Source: Pisaster brevispinus (taxonomy: Eukaryota; Echinodermata; Asteroidea; Forcipulatida; Asteriidae). Taken from it: DNA of 64,000 bases. The stretch covers positions 3,563,474 through 3,627,473 of the forward strand of contig JAMKCF010000018.1 of NCBI GenBank assembly GCA_023634235.1. The letters run 5' to 3'. The notes beneath the pieces are model-generated. The model was not told the origin of the DNA. It did no database searches and was given only the letters and a program-made list of their open reading frames with translations. Shown here in pieces: positions 24,701 to 35,200 of this stretch. The first letter of the stretch is position 1. Each line of letters begins with the position of its first letter. Position numbers and translations under genes: made by a program.

Positions 24701-24803
24701 TCAGGGTAACAAAACAACCTACCATGACTACCAGATTGAAGAAATGGGCGCAGCACTTTGCTTGAGTGACACCTTTATAGCGCTTGTCTAGTCCTGATGC
24801 CAT
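18729..24803 (-). CDS. tetraspanin, seven coding exons, complete
   Basis: A 298-residue four-pass membrane protein that would organise partner proteins at the cell surface. Minus-strand exons: 24803-24723, 23768-23562, 22555-22481, 22336-22232, 21498-21283, 20730-20647, 18857-18729. All have AG/GT borders and all introns are in phase 0. TM1 spans exons 1-2 (about residues 20-43), TM2 is about 62-87 and TM3 about 97-119. The large loop has CCG (159-161), PPSCC (192-195), Cys213 and Cys230, the six-cysteine tetraspanin pattern, with NAT, NLT and NCS glycosylation sequons. TM4 (exons 6-7) ends in a basic tail, RRLGPVRYEEKK and onward. The first Met opens a short cytosolic N terminus with a CC pair before TM1, a likely palmitoylation site. 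The acceptor of exon 4 could be 6 bp further in (22330). I cannot assign the subfamily. Confidence 0.93.
19137..19290 (+). mobile_element. family H-related repeat in tetraspanin intron 6
   Basis: Contains AATAACCCACGGCACCCACA, AATTGCCGTGGTGCCCTGTG and a CATAGAGTGCCCCTTACCAG block. The same order, almost identical, occurs at 63778-63915, 44 kb away in TTC17. High identity between the two suggests recent activity. Mechanism unknown. Confidence 0.7.
19776..20017. mobile_element. family A foldback, long-arm variant
   Basis: Same ends as family A (GGGCCCAATTTCATAGAGCT and its inverse). Here the inverted arms run on for about 90 bp, including CTTCCTTGATAAAAACAAGA and its exact inverse. A ~50-nt non-paired centre separates them. 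The RNA or single strand would form one long near-perfect hairpin. It lies in tetraspanin intron 6. Confidence 0.9.
20840..21060 (+). mobile_element. SINE tail plus SINE family 2
   Basis: 20840-20905 resembles a SINE 3' end (CAGCGCTTTGATCTCCCTG ... TATTATTATTAT). From 20906 a second unit has a B-box-like GGTTCCAGTCCCACCCAAGT, then TTGCCTGTGGATTTTTTTCA, GAGCACTGAGTAGACAGTGC and an (ATT)n end. The inverse of this second unit occurs at 59868-60017. Lies in tetraspanin intron 5. Confidence 0.65.
21175..21268. mobile_element. family A fragment
   Basis: Only one end is recognisable: TTCCTGCCAAAATTCTGCTTAGC at the left, then CTGCTTGACTGAGCAGCTGTATAAAATAGCGCCC, cut and diverged. It sits just downstream of tetraspanin exon 5. 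Confidence 0.5.
21540..21885 (+). mobile_element. SINE family 3, near full length
   Basis: Begins in a tRNA-like head (GTTAAGTCATCGGGGTGTGG, GGTTCGACAAATCCCGG), followed by a conserved-looking body (TGTCCTTGAGCACGATGCTT, GGGTATAAATGGGTACCTGC). The end is GTGCTATATAAGAACTTG followed by (TTA)n. This layout is that of deuterostome tRNA-SINEs. It lies in tetraspanin intron 4. Confidence 0.75.
22730..22962. mobile_element. family C element
   Basis: Inverted ends GGGCTTGAAATTTAATTG (left) and CCCCAAATTCGAGCCC (right). Next to the right end is a block like the GCAGTCTTGTGG of other copies. The centre has partly decayed. Intron 2 side of tetraspanin exon 3. Confidence 0.7.
22975..23365 (+). mobile_element. 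two SINE family 1 copies, the first partial
   Basis: 22977-23050 keeps only the 3' half (GTTAATCCGGAGG, GTTGGTTCAAGTCCAGCTC, TTTTTCTTTGTTCAAACCCC). 23250-23365 is fuller: leader TAGGGAGACCGCCAACAAAG, A box TAGCTTAGTTGGTAGAGCG, B box GGTTCAAGTCCCGCTCC and the CAATTTTTCTTTG tail. Both are in tetraspanin intron 2. Confidence 0.75.
24283..24480. mobile_element. foldback element, family A
   Basis: GGGTCCAATTTCATAGAGCT at the left and AGCTCTATGAAATTGGGCCC at the right, with CTTAAGCATAAAAAGTTGC and its counterpart inside and a diverged core. It lies in tetraspanin intron 1, about 240 bp downstream of coding exon 1. Confidence 0.85.
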
Positions 24804-24944
24804 AGCTGCTGATGATTAGAGATTTTATCACGCTGGAAACTGTTGATGAAAACAGAAAACACTGTAACACCAAAATCTTACAAATGTGATGATGTTAACA
24901 TGTTGGTGCCTTGGATCCCTTGGAGAGCAGCTATCTCTACCTGG

Positions 24945-25110
24945 AATTTCATCTCCGAGAGGGCAAGGTCATTTTCATTCTCCAAAAGTTACTTCCATTG
25001 GAAAATCTTGAAGTCTATAGGAAACTTTTGAAAGGGGGGGGGGGGGTCGGCACCAAGGCCAAGACCAGGGGCAACAGAGGTCATGGCCTCCATGGCCTTT
25101 GTGTCATTCC
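24945..25110 (-). mobile_element. repeat family H copy, upstream of the tetraspanin
   Basis: Inverse orientation to 5895-6050: GAGAGGGCAAGGTCATTTTC, TTCCATTGGAAAATCTTG, a run of twelve Gs, CACCAAGGCCAAGACC, GGGGCAACAGAGGTCATGGC. It starts about 140 bp upstream of the tetraspanin start codon, so it occupies the likely promoter or 5' UTR region. Confidence 0.65.
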
Positions 25111-25512
25111 AGGCTTGAGGTACATGTACTTTACTATTACCGAATAAAGATCGAGTTTCAGGGAAACAGTTTGCGAGCCTTACTTACAATTTTTATTCTT
25201 GTTTGTTTTATATGTAATTTTTTAATTTCATCTCAGGGTACTCCCAGCTGCTGTCAACAAAAGCTGTTCTCCCTGGGAGGAAAGTATTAATTATAAATAA
25301 TTATTTAGAAAACCAGCGCAAATTGGTTGTGGTAATGCTGCAACATGCCTAACTATGGCTGAACCTAACTTGAAGGCAAGATGCATTTTATATGCAGTAT
25401 GTACACGGTCAATTAATTCAAAATAGATATTGCCCGCCTACTTTGTTTTTGAAAAGGTCGAGGGCACCAAGGCACTTTCTCCTTGTAAAGGGCACCCCCA
25501 TGGGGAAATTCA

Positions 25513-25892
25513 GGGCTCGAATTTGGGGCAAAACATTCCACAAGACTGCAGAGCTTGTAGCTCAAAATGTTTACTGGACCAGAATTTATTTTACAAGACC
25601 AGAATTTTAATGAGAAAGAGCTTTCTACATGTTCTACAAAGTTAAAACATGTGAACTAGTCATAAGCGAAGATTTATCTCTCTTTTTTTAAGGGTAAGTA
25701 TATATTGATACTCATTGAACTGTATTTTTTTTATACAAGACTCCAAGTCTATATTTGAACATTATTTATTTCTGTTAAAGATATTACGCCTGAGGTATTC
25801 CATTGAAAAACACAAGACTGCCAGAGACTTGTCCAGTCATGAGTTTACTGGCCAAGGGCTTTTAAATCACTTGCCTTGAAATTCGAGTCCTG
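25513..25892. mobile_element. family C element, complete
   Basis: Ends GGGCTCGAATTTGGGGCAAA and GCCTTGAAATTCGAGTCC. Inside are CCACAAGACTGCAGAGCTTG near the left and AACACAAGACTGCCAGAGAC near the right. Length ~380 bp, no ORF. Family H fragments lie on both sides (25453-25510 and 25920-25990). Confidence 0.8.
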
Positions 25893-27416
25893 AAATTGTA
25901 AATTTCTACAGTCAGCATTACAAGGGGCACCAAGGCAATGACCAAGGGCCAACAGAGGCAACCGCTTTCACTGCCTCCATGAAATATCGGGCCTTCTGGT
26001 AAGTAATTAAAATTTAAAAACTACAAGTATGCTCTCTTTTGATCAACACGGGCCCAAACACTACACAAACAAAACCTACCATATGTGTAAATCAAAACAC
26101 GTAAACAGGAAAAATTTACATTTTGTGAATCAACCAAAGTTTCTGGCCTTGGGATGAGTAGTATTCAATCAAATCCAATTCATAGTGTATTGATTTGTGC
26201 AAACTGCAACAGATGCGAAGGCAACATGCCTAATGAGTTTGCCCAGTTGTTTGGACAATTACTTCAAGTGGGCATAACATGTAATGTCCGTTTCTAAACC
26301 TCCATGAGATGCACTGCTACTGGGAAAAAATGGAGCTAAAAATTTGTATCGTTTTAAAATGTTTTTTGGAGTTAGGGTCTTAGTAGGGTCAAACTTTGGT
26401 AAGGAACCCGAAAAACAAACTGTTTAATTTCTATCCGAAAGCTTACTTGTTACAAAGATGGTAACGGTAGTAAGCGTCCCGTGAAACTATTTTGTATGAA
26501 ATGCCCCCCATTGATAAAAAATTTTCATTAAAAACATTTGAATCTGAGAAATGACACATGCATGAATCGTTTCTCAGATTTGTGAAGGTTGGTGTCAGTT
26601 CGCGAATACTTTAGCCAGAAAAGCAGTTGACATCCCTTACTGTATAAAAAAAACATGGATGGATTAAATGTTGTTGTGAAACATCAGTTTTTACTGTTTT
26701 CTCAACAAATAAACGCTGTAGCCCTATTCAGTTGAAACTTGCCCAACTTTTGTTGTAGGCCTATCATTCTTGATAATTTGGTCAATAAATCAGCATAACA
26801 TTGAGAAAAACAATATATGACCCTATCTTTGTGCGCTAATTGGCAAGCAGAATCACTGTTCATGGAACAACCTGTCATATCCAGTTTGATTTGGATGGAA
26901 GTGCCTTTTTTTTATACCTGAGAAAAGTGGCCTAAATAGGATTAGGACTAGGCCTTTCCCCCCTTTTTAAAACAAGTTTTGTATCAATAGGATGAAAAGA
27001 AAGTTCAATTGGCAAATATTTCTGGCATTAAGTCACCTGAGCTGGAATGCCTTTATGATTTTAAACACTATATGGACCAATGGAGTCACCAAAATTAAAT
27101 TCCACTTAAACGTGGGCTAAAAACACTCCATGACTTCAAAGCAAGCTTTGCGCACCAACGTTCTTTTGTCGTTGACACAATAGAACTGGCCGCAAGGATT
27201 GTACCAAGTGTTGATCGAGGTTGCCGAGTACATACTGTAGGTTCACCATGTCAACAAAACTTTATTATATAAGTGTGAATACAATATATTCTCACTGGAA
27301 TATTCAGACCCTACATGTACTTTTACCTAACATAGTTGCGATAATCTCAACCCTCCATCCTTCTGGCAGTCGCAATTTTTTTTACCCCTTTTTACCCCCA
27401 ACATGTACCCTGTTCA

Positions 27417-27757
27417 GGGCTCGAATTTGGGGAAAAAATCCACAAGACTGCAGGGCTTGTAGCTCAAAACTTTTCTTGGACCAGAAAATTTGTTACAATA
27501 CCAGAATCAAAATGAGAAGAACACTCTACACAGTTTCACATTTGAGCTGTTTTTGTACCAAGCACTAAGAGAAGATTTATCAAGTTTTTCTTGTGGGTAA
27601 TACTTCAATACTCAATTGATCAGTTTAATTTAAAATCACAGTGACGTGTTATTATTCAAAAACACAGGACCGCCGGACTTGTACGGTCATAAGTTTACTG
27701 GCCCGACACTAAAATCACTGGCCTCGGGCCTGCGGTCCAGTGTCAATTCGAGCCCTG
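27417..27757. mobile_element. family C element, complete
   Basis: Ends GGGCTCGAATTTGGGGAAAA and CAGTGTCAATTCGAGCCC, ~340 bp. The left has CCACAAGACTGCAGGGCTTG; the right has CACAGGACCGCCGGACTTGT and TGGCCTCGGGCCTGCGGTCC. This is the cleanest copy for defining the family. Confidence 0.85.
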
Positions 27758-27774
27758 CTGTTTGATACATACAA

Positions 27775-27905
27775 AATTTGTTGGTCTGAACAAAGAAAAA
27801 TTGCCAATAAGCGGGGATTTGACCATGTGACCTCCAGACTAACGTGCTGGTGCTCTACCAACTGAGCAATCTAGCCCTAATGTTGGCAGTCTTCCTATTT
27901 TGCCA
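27775..27905 (-). mobile_element. tRNA-derived SINE, family 1
   Basis: Minus-strand order: GGAAGACTGCCAACATTAGG leader, A box TTGCTCAGTTGGTAGAGCAC, CACGTTAGTCTGGAGG, B box-like GGTCAAATCCCCGC, then CAATTTTTCTTTGTTCAGAC. It abuts a family C element only ~20 bp away. Confidence 0.75.
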
Positions 27906-30900
27906 GTATCTTTCTTAATGAGTGCCAAATATAAAAATATTAAAAAAAATGTTCTAACAAATGACCCCCCCCCCTCCAAAAAAATAAAAATACCGAAGTA
28001 ACACTAACAGCAGATGAAGACCAAAATGTCAGGATTCCTCTTAGTTTGTCCAAGTTTACAACAGGTTGGACCATTGGTTATTGGAGAATAATTTTGACAG
28101 ACATACTTCTTCGTTTAACATAGTAGCTGTGTTGATTTGCAGCTCTTGGTCATGTCTCTTTAAGGGGCTTTAAGACGGACAATGTTTAAAATTGTACAGA
28201 TTTTTTAAAACCGTTTTTAAAATTGTTTTTGTTTACACTTAAGATGTTTCATCGTAACCCTCTACTGGTCTACAGACAACTGAATGTCTGACATGTCTGA
28301 AGGATCATGGTTTTGATCATCGTACCTACCATACCCCAGCTCCCCTAGTCTCGAGCCCTACATGAGATGCCTGATATGTATCCCCTCCAACCAACCCCCA
28401 GCAAAAACAAAAATACAAATAAAAAACCTATTTAAATTTCATTAACTTCAATCAGCCCTGTTGTTTTATCTTTGAGCGGGCAAGGCAATTGTTATTTTGC
28501 GAAGGCCAGGACCATGGCAACAGAGGGCTCATAAACAACGTGATGTCACAGAGCATGTCAGGGCATTCAGATCACAGTATGATAAGTAGTGATGCTAAAG
28601 AGCGGACACTATTTTGGCAGCGGACACAGTTTTAAAATGACACCGGCACTATAATTATAAACAGTAGTCGACTAGAACTTGAAGTAAACCTCAACACTTC
28701 TATTTTTGTTAATTAAAATTTATATTTTTAGGCCTCTAAACACTATAGAAGTTTTTTATACAATGATAAATCTGAAGACACTGTATTTGACCATAGAGAA
28801 AGGACTGTGGGTCCTTTCTCTATGATTTGACACACCACACTGCACTTTGCATGCTTTGGCAGTACAAGGTTTACGGTTCTTGAGTAAAAAGTTAGTTAGA
28901 TTTTTAAACTTGTTTTCCTATTTATTTAGTATTATTTTTGTTAAGCAGAATTAGTTTAAGTCTTTAGGGTTACTTACTCACCTTTTGCAGAACTGTTCAA
29001 TCAGTGCTGTTAAGGTTAAGAAGTGTGCACCATAGAAAACTACACTGCAGTAAGGAGAGTTAACGTCATGCATCCGGGTATATCCATGCATCCATCCACT
29101 TCCATTCAACATTATTGATAATCCATCGGTCATGTGTGGAACTTAAATGAATGTACTACAAATGCGTCTTTTTGTATCGTCGATTCAAACAGATAATTTA
29201 GATTTTTATCTGTAACTTAAGGTAATATAGTATTGCAGCACAACAAGCATTACCCTTCCTCCATGTGTTTGCTTTTTAAAAAGGTGGAGTTTAATCATAA
29301 AGATGAGAACTTTGTTTGACCAGTGACAAATAAAGTGCGGTTACGGTTTTTGGAAACACCCATGAACGCAAACAATACGAACACATTATAGGGCCCAGTC
29401 CAACCGTGACACATTGTATTGTGTACAAGTACGTCACAATATGCATGGTGCCCTGACTTATTGATTACCTTACACGGCAGCCGCAGCAGCGGCAGGTACC
29501 AGCAAAGAGAAAAACAACAAAACTTCTCTCATTTATTTATTTTTTTTTTCAGTTCGGGGTAATCCTCCAACGTCCGTTTTATTAACATTCAAACAATAAA
29601 CTCTCTCAAATTGTACAGCTTATTTTTTGCAGATAGTACAACGGCTGCATTGGTATAAATTTTGACTCTGGTGTTTTTAACGATAAATGTTAAATAAGGC
29701 CTACTCGCCTCTAGTAAAGCGTGTGCACCCAACCGTATCAAAACCCGCGGGTGAACAGCGCCCTCTTTTGTCAGGAATGCATTTTTTTGGACTAGAGTTG
29801 TGTGTAAAAACAATGTAGCCTACAACAATTAAGCACTAGAGCAAGGTAAGGGTTAGGTTTAGGGTTAGGGTTTCAACTCTATGAAACTGGGCGCAGGGCT
29901 TGATTTCACAAAGAACTGAGATATTGATCTTGATTATAAATCACTCTTAACTGCTAAACAGAGTATGATGTCATGGCAATTTTACAACCAATCCTTGTGA
30001 AATCATCACCAGCTTTTGCCATCATTTTGTGTACGTTCAATTTGACTCCTAAAACGGCGGGCGTTGCCGACAGTCGTGCCAAGTGTGACGTTTGGTGTAA
30101 GGGCTAGCGGTTAATACACATCCATTAAGTTTAAGTTTGTACTTGCCTAATCTATCATACAAATGAATCACAATTTTAAATACGTTCATTAAAACATCAA
30201 CAATTTCTCACAAGCTGTAAATAAAATCCAAAATTTGGATGCACTTATTGCACTAACACAACTACTTTCATGTTAAACAGTTTGCTACACGAAGTGATGA
30301 GGAAACAACTAATTTTTTATACTATACTTTTTAGGCAGAAGGCCTATATACAGCAACTGTTTGGTGATCTTCTGTACATCATTACATCATTTGTAATTTT
30401 TCTTCGAGCAAATGTAGATTTGTGGGGTAGCAATGTGAAGTATCGTTCCATCGACAGAAAAACGAGTCAGCAAAATGACATGTTTAAAGTGTCAGACAGA
30501 TCTTGTTCGACGTTCAAATGATGCTCGGTCGGCTATCGCTTCAAACTGATACAAAATTGCATTTTTCTTTCAAATGAAACATTTGCGAAACTATTTCACT
30601 GGATAGGCCTACTTTCTTTCAGTCAAGTAATAAATGTTGTAGTAACTTTGAACGAATTGTTCCTTGTCTGCAAATGATGTATACTCTTTACCTTGAATGA
30701 TTCGTAACATTGGTTCAAATAATTCGTTATTAAAGATGCCATTGTTTGAAGCGTTCATTCAGACATCAACAATTTCTAACTAGCAGTAAACAAAATCCAA
30801 CAGAAGCTGGTATCAAAAGTACTTTCAAATTAGATCAGTTTGCTTTGAAGTAAAACAAAAACATTTTTCGAGACAAAAGTTATTGACGATTAGTATAATT

Positions 30901-31104
30901 ATTGACACCTGGGTGTTGTCACATAAAGATACCCGAGAGAGAATCAAAATGAACATCAACGGCTGTTAAAATAACACAACATCAAAGGGTGTTAAAATAA
31001 CACGAATGAATTGCGATGGCAGATATTCTAGTGTTCTTTTAACACCTAATGATGTACATTTTTATTTTATTTTATTTTTATTTTATTTGTTTAAATCTTA
31101 TTTT

Positions 31105-31121
31105 GTCTTTCTTTCTTTCGT

Positions 31122-31201
<80 letters not shown>

Positions 31202-31240
31202 TATTTATTTATTTATTTATTTATCTATTTCTTTATTAAA
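31105..31240. repeat. (TTTC)n then (TTTA)n microsatellite
   Basis: About 90 bp of nearly pure TTTC followed by about 40 bp of TTTA. It generates long Phe/Leu/Ser frames with no coding meaning. It lies ~250 bp beyond the 3' end of the lectin gene. Confidence 0.95.
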
Positions 31241-31493
31241 TTATTTATTTAAAAATTTGTTTAATATTTGTATAATTTGTATAATATGTGACAACTTGGT
31301 TTATTTATGCGATAGTACCCATGGTGCTAAACAGACTCTGCGTATAAAGTTATCTAACAGTAAAACATTCTGATGAAGATGTCATCATTTTCATGTCACT
31401 AAGACTTGAACAATTTCTAAGCAATGAATAAAAACATCGATCTCTCAAATCTTTCTCGAACAAAGTAATTTTGTCTGTAGATTTGTGTACATC

Positions 31494-32225
31494 TTATTCA
31501 TCTTTTTTGTACTCGAAGTACGCACAGTTCTCAGTTTCCATTTGAAAGTCCTTAGCAACATCAATGTGTGAAATGCTGGCTGTATTAAGCTGACATTTTC
31601 CTCCCTCCAGCAAATTGAAGGAGCGACATTCTGGTGTTTTAGCACACAGGATACAGCACACCACGGGGTTGGCAACCGTCGATTCCCTCAATACGTGCCC
31701 GCTCAGACAGCCTGATGAACGGTCGCTCGGTGAGCGCGTAACACACTGAGACGCGCTGAATGCATCTCCAGATGATTCTTGGACACATATTGGGTAATTA
31801 CGATAGTGACAGGGTTGATCTCCCCAGTGTCCATCGTAGACCCGCATTACTACACAATCATCATACAAACTGTCCAGCTGACCCTCTGCCCAATCAAAGT
31901 ATCCCGGAGTGCCACCAGAACACTCGAAGACACCCGTCAACCTATCACATAGCAGCCATGCATTTATCCCTCTTTCTGGTGCGTTTCCAATGAGAAGTTC
32001 CCATGCGAAAGTGTTTTCCGAGGGGGACCGTGGAGCTTATAGGAAAGTCCCACCGGAGACTCGGCACATGTCACGGGCTTCGTACCAGGTAACGCGTTTC
32101 GGTATGAGCAGGTAACAACGATTTGAAAAATGCTTCCATCCCGTCGGACATCTGTTGCCAATGCAAGACGTGCACGGAAAATTCAAAAGAATAACAAGAA
32201 ACAAAATAATGTTGATAACTCGCAT
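31494..32225 (-). pseudogene. C-type lectin + PAN-like protein, one in-frame stop
   Basis: Single-exon frame of 244 codons from Met at 32225 to the stop at 31494. It is interrupted only by TAA at 32037-32039 (codon 63). A signal peptide (MRVINIILFLVILLNFPCTS) leads into a C-type lectin domain: CPTGW, NRCY, EARDMC, then after the stop ENTFAWELL, DDCVVM, WGDQPC, YPICV. The calcium/sugar loop is degenerate: EGQLDS where QPD or EPN is usual, and WGD for WND, so calcium-dependent sugar binding is doubtful. Residues after ~165 form a cysteine-rich PAN/apple-like domain (CCILC, CRSFNL, CQLN, YFEY). A Met 21 codons upstream is possible, but its extension would precede the hydrophobic leader. Everything past the stop stays in frame and conserved. 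This fits a very recent pseudogene, a null allele or a sequencing error. No plausible intron removes the stop. Confidence 0.8.
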
Positions 32226-32289
32226 TATTCGTTCACAGTAAACGGCCGTTTTCAAATCACACGTGAAATGTTTCACTTCGTTTTCCAAA

Positions 32290-35200
32290 AATACTAGTCA
32301 AGGTTTGACTCACCAACCGTCCAACGATACCGGTAATTCTCCAATCCTCTGATTATCCTAATACAACCCTAACAAGTCACGAGAAGCCCAATGTCCTGCC
32401 GAGACTTATAGAAGAAATAACAAACTGGTCCAAAGTGTAGGGCCTATACATGCTCCAAGCCGAGAAGAAGACAAAAACCCCAATGAATTTGGGTTTACGG
32501 ACAGACGGACAGAAAGACGTACTGTCTTAGATGCAGATCTAGCAACAATGACGCACAGAACGGGTGCTCAGTGGTATAGCTATAGGTACCTGCTTTACAC
32601 AGACATCCACCTTTAACAAATAATTAAAAAATTGTACAGGATCACAAAATTGACTCGAATGGTGAAGGGACATTATGATGATGTTAATAGCCGTTGCCTT
32701 GGTGAAGGGACAATCTAAAACAGTTAGTTATAACTAGGGATATAAAGCGCTCGATAAACCATAATGAAGCTGGTACAGATGTGGCAGATAAAATGAGCCA
32801 TGAGCTGAAATCTCACAATTTTTCACGTCATAAATTAAACTTAACATAGTACAGGTTCATTTCCAAGCACCATGTTTATTTGGTTTACAGTTATGATTAA
32901 AATGACAAACAAAATCTGATTTTTTAATATACTTGGTTGTAGGTTTTCATGAAGTCAGTTGTTACGGTTTCATAACGCCGGTCAACGAAACTAAAACATA
33001 AATTTTAGAAAAAAAGGAATAAATCTTGAGGTAATAGTTCTGAGAGGCTGATTATTTCAAACTGACGTAATAGTTTGTATTATTCAGTCCATTCAATCTT
33101 CAAGCTAATCTTAATAAAAGGTAATTCAGGAATACCAATCGCGCCGAGAAAAAAAATTCGTGCCCCTGAAATCTTGTCATAAAGAAAATTGTGAAATCCA
33201 ATTCAATTTGATCAGATTCAAATGCAATTTCTTTTGACATCAGTACGTGTAGATAAAACGCAAATTTTTATTAATTAGTATTCACATGAACTACAAAAAA
33301 TTCTTGTACGAAAATTGAATTGTTGAATATTGTACCATATAAATCATTTACTGGTTAGGTCTAAAAGATGATGTTCATGATGTGTACTTTTTTTGCCAGG
33401 ATTTGTTTTTACTTAAGAATGAATAATGTGTTTACTGTTTGATGATACAATTAGTGGCAACTTTGAGTGAACCTCTAGTCTGGGTGGAAGAAATTCAACA
33501 GTAAATATGATCTTATAAATCAGTGGTTTTACCAATAAATGTTTTGGAGCATATAATATAATTCCTATTTTGTAAATCAGAATTGACAAAATTATTGGTG
33601 TAGACAAGGTTTTGATTGTTAAATGAAATCCTTCAAAACTAGTGCCAACAAAATCAAATGATTATTCAAAAAGTGCAAACATTGTTGATAACAAAACATG
33701 TTTAAGTTTGTGTATGCTTATACAACAAATCAGTTCAATTACAAAATAAACATATTTGTTATTTCAATTAGTGTCTTGAGGGGTACAACTTTAACTTGGA
33801 AAACATTACCTATATTCCGTCCCTCCCCATTTGAGCAATATCTGGAGGTTAACCAGGCCGAAAGGAAATGGGAAAATGTCATGTGTATTCTCCCCTTTAA
33901 ATAGTTGGAAGTTTTTGTTTGTTTGTGTGTTTTTTTAGCCTGGTCTGAATTTACTTTAAAGCTCCCCTCCCCTCCAATCCACATGCCAACAACACCCATC
34001 CCATCCGACCCGATCCACCCCACAAAACCCTAATGAAAATACACGCATTACACGAACCATGTTCATCACTTTGGATGTTGGACTTAAATTATAGACACAC
34101 AAAAATAATAGTCAGATGTTTGCAGGCGTCAGGTAAAATTTGACAAATCCAACACTCGCTTTAACAGCTCAAAATATAACACTACTTCAATCTGTGTGGA
34201 CGGCCGGACGGACAGCGTTTTTGGTTAGCGCATTAGAACCATGAAGTACCGTACAGCACGTCAATCGGTGTCACTTGGGAGTGCTGAACCCACCACAGAC
34301 ATAAATAATACCTATAGACGGACAGCAGGGGGCGCTAAACTGAAATTTTTGACTTTCTCAAACTATGGGCGGAAGTGAAGGCGCGTCAACACTTTTTTGT
34401 ACACGTCTAGGCATAGCCGCGAGGCAGTGCTCCCGTTTTCATGGACTTTTTCTGAATATTCAGGAGATATTGACCCGTTGATGGATTGTAAATTAAGTGA
34501 TGGAATCTAAGGAAATTCCTCTAATAACTGGAGTCGTCAAAAATTGATTGATTGACTTTTGCTGATTTTTGGGGAGGAAGTCGTAAAAGTTTGTGAACAA
34601 AATTATTAGACACAGCCTAGGCCAAGGCCTACAGGACTGTCACTTTCTACACGTTTGTGTCCTTTTTATTGTTTTTACCTTGGAATTTAAGAAACCACAC
34701 TTCATGAACATCCCATACAGCCGTTTACAATGTTGGGCGTTGAGGTTTAACCATATAAAACGTCGTTTCTATAACTTAATTTTCGGGAAATAATTACTGG
34801 ACTCGCTCTACAACACAACATTATGCACACTCCGGCCCGCCTTGCATGCATGCCTTCGGCACGTTTTGCGTACGCTCGCGTGGAATGCACACCAAACAAT
34901 CGCGTATGTCAGTAGCACGTTAATCTATAGGCGGACGCGTCAGCACTCACGCAAAACACGCATCGTCGCGCACTTTGGCCGGAAAGTGTGTGACGAACAA
35001 ATTTTTGTTGATACGAAGAATAAATCCATCTACTTTTATCGATTTGGAGAAAGTTTAGTAAAAAGAGGAGAAATGGCAAACAACTAACGTGAGAAAAGGC
35101 ATCTAGTTATTGATCAAGCATTGTTTCCAAGTCTGTTGGTGAATTTTTTATCCTTAAAACACGTTTTATATCATCATCTACCCACGTGGTTTTTGCGTGC

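Larger units (their letters stand above)
25990..31090. other. repeat-rich non-coding stretch
   Basis: No coding exon supported. Holds a family G-like inverted pair of GAATCTGAGAAAYG blocks near 26540-26580, a family H fragment near 28460-28530 and a 14-bp perfect-arm hairpin at 28792-28824. A short (TTAGGG)-like patch lies near 29855. Family C and SINE copies in this span are listed separately. Confidence 0.45.

Noticed and set aside
24465..24722. Extension of tetraspanin exon 1 into a 112-residue frame
   Set aside because: The GTAGGT donor at 24722 and the in-phase TM1 continuation in exon 2 show that this part is intron.
29845..29875. Telomere-like TTAGGG run
   Set aside because: Only about three imperfect units; too short for an interstitial telomere or chromosome end.
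31049..31252. Long Phe/Leu/Ser open frames
   Set aside because: They come entirely from the TTTC/TTTA microsatellite.
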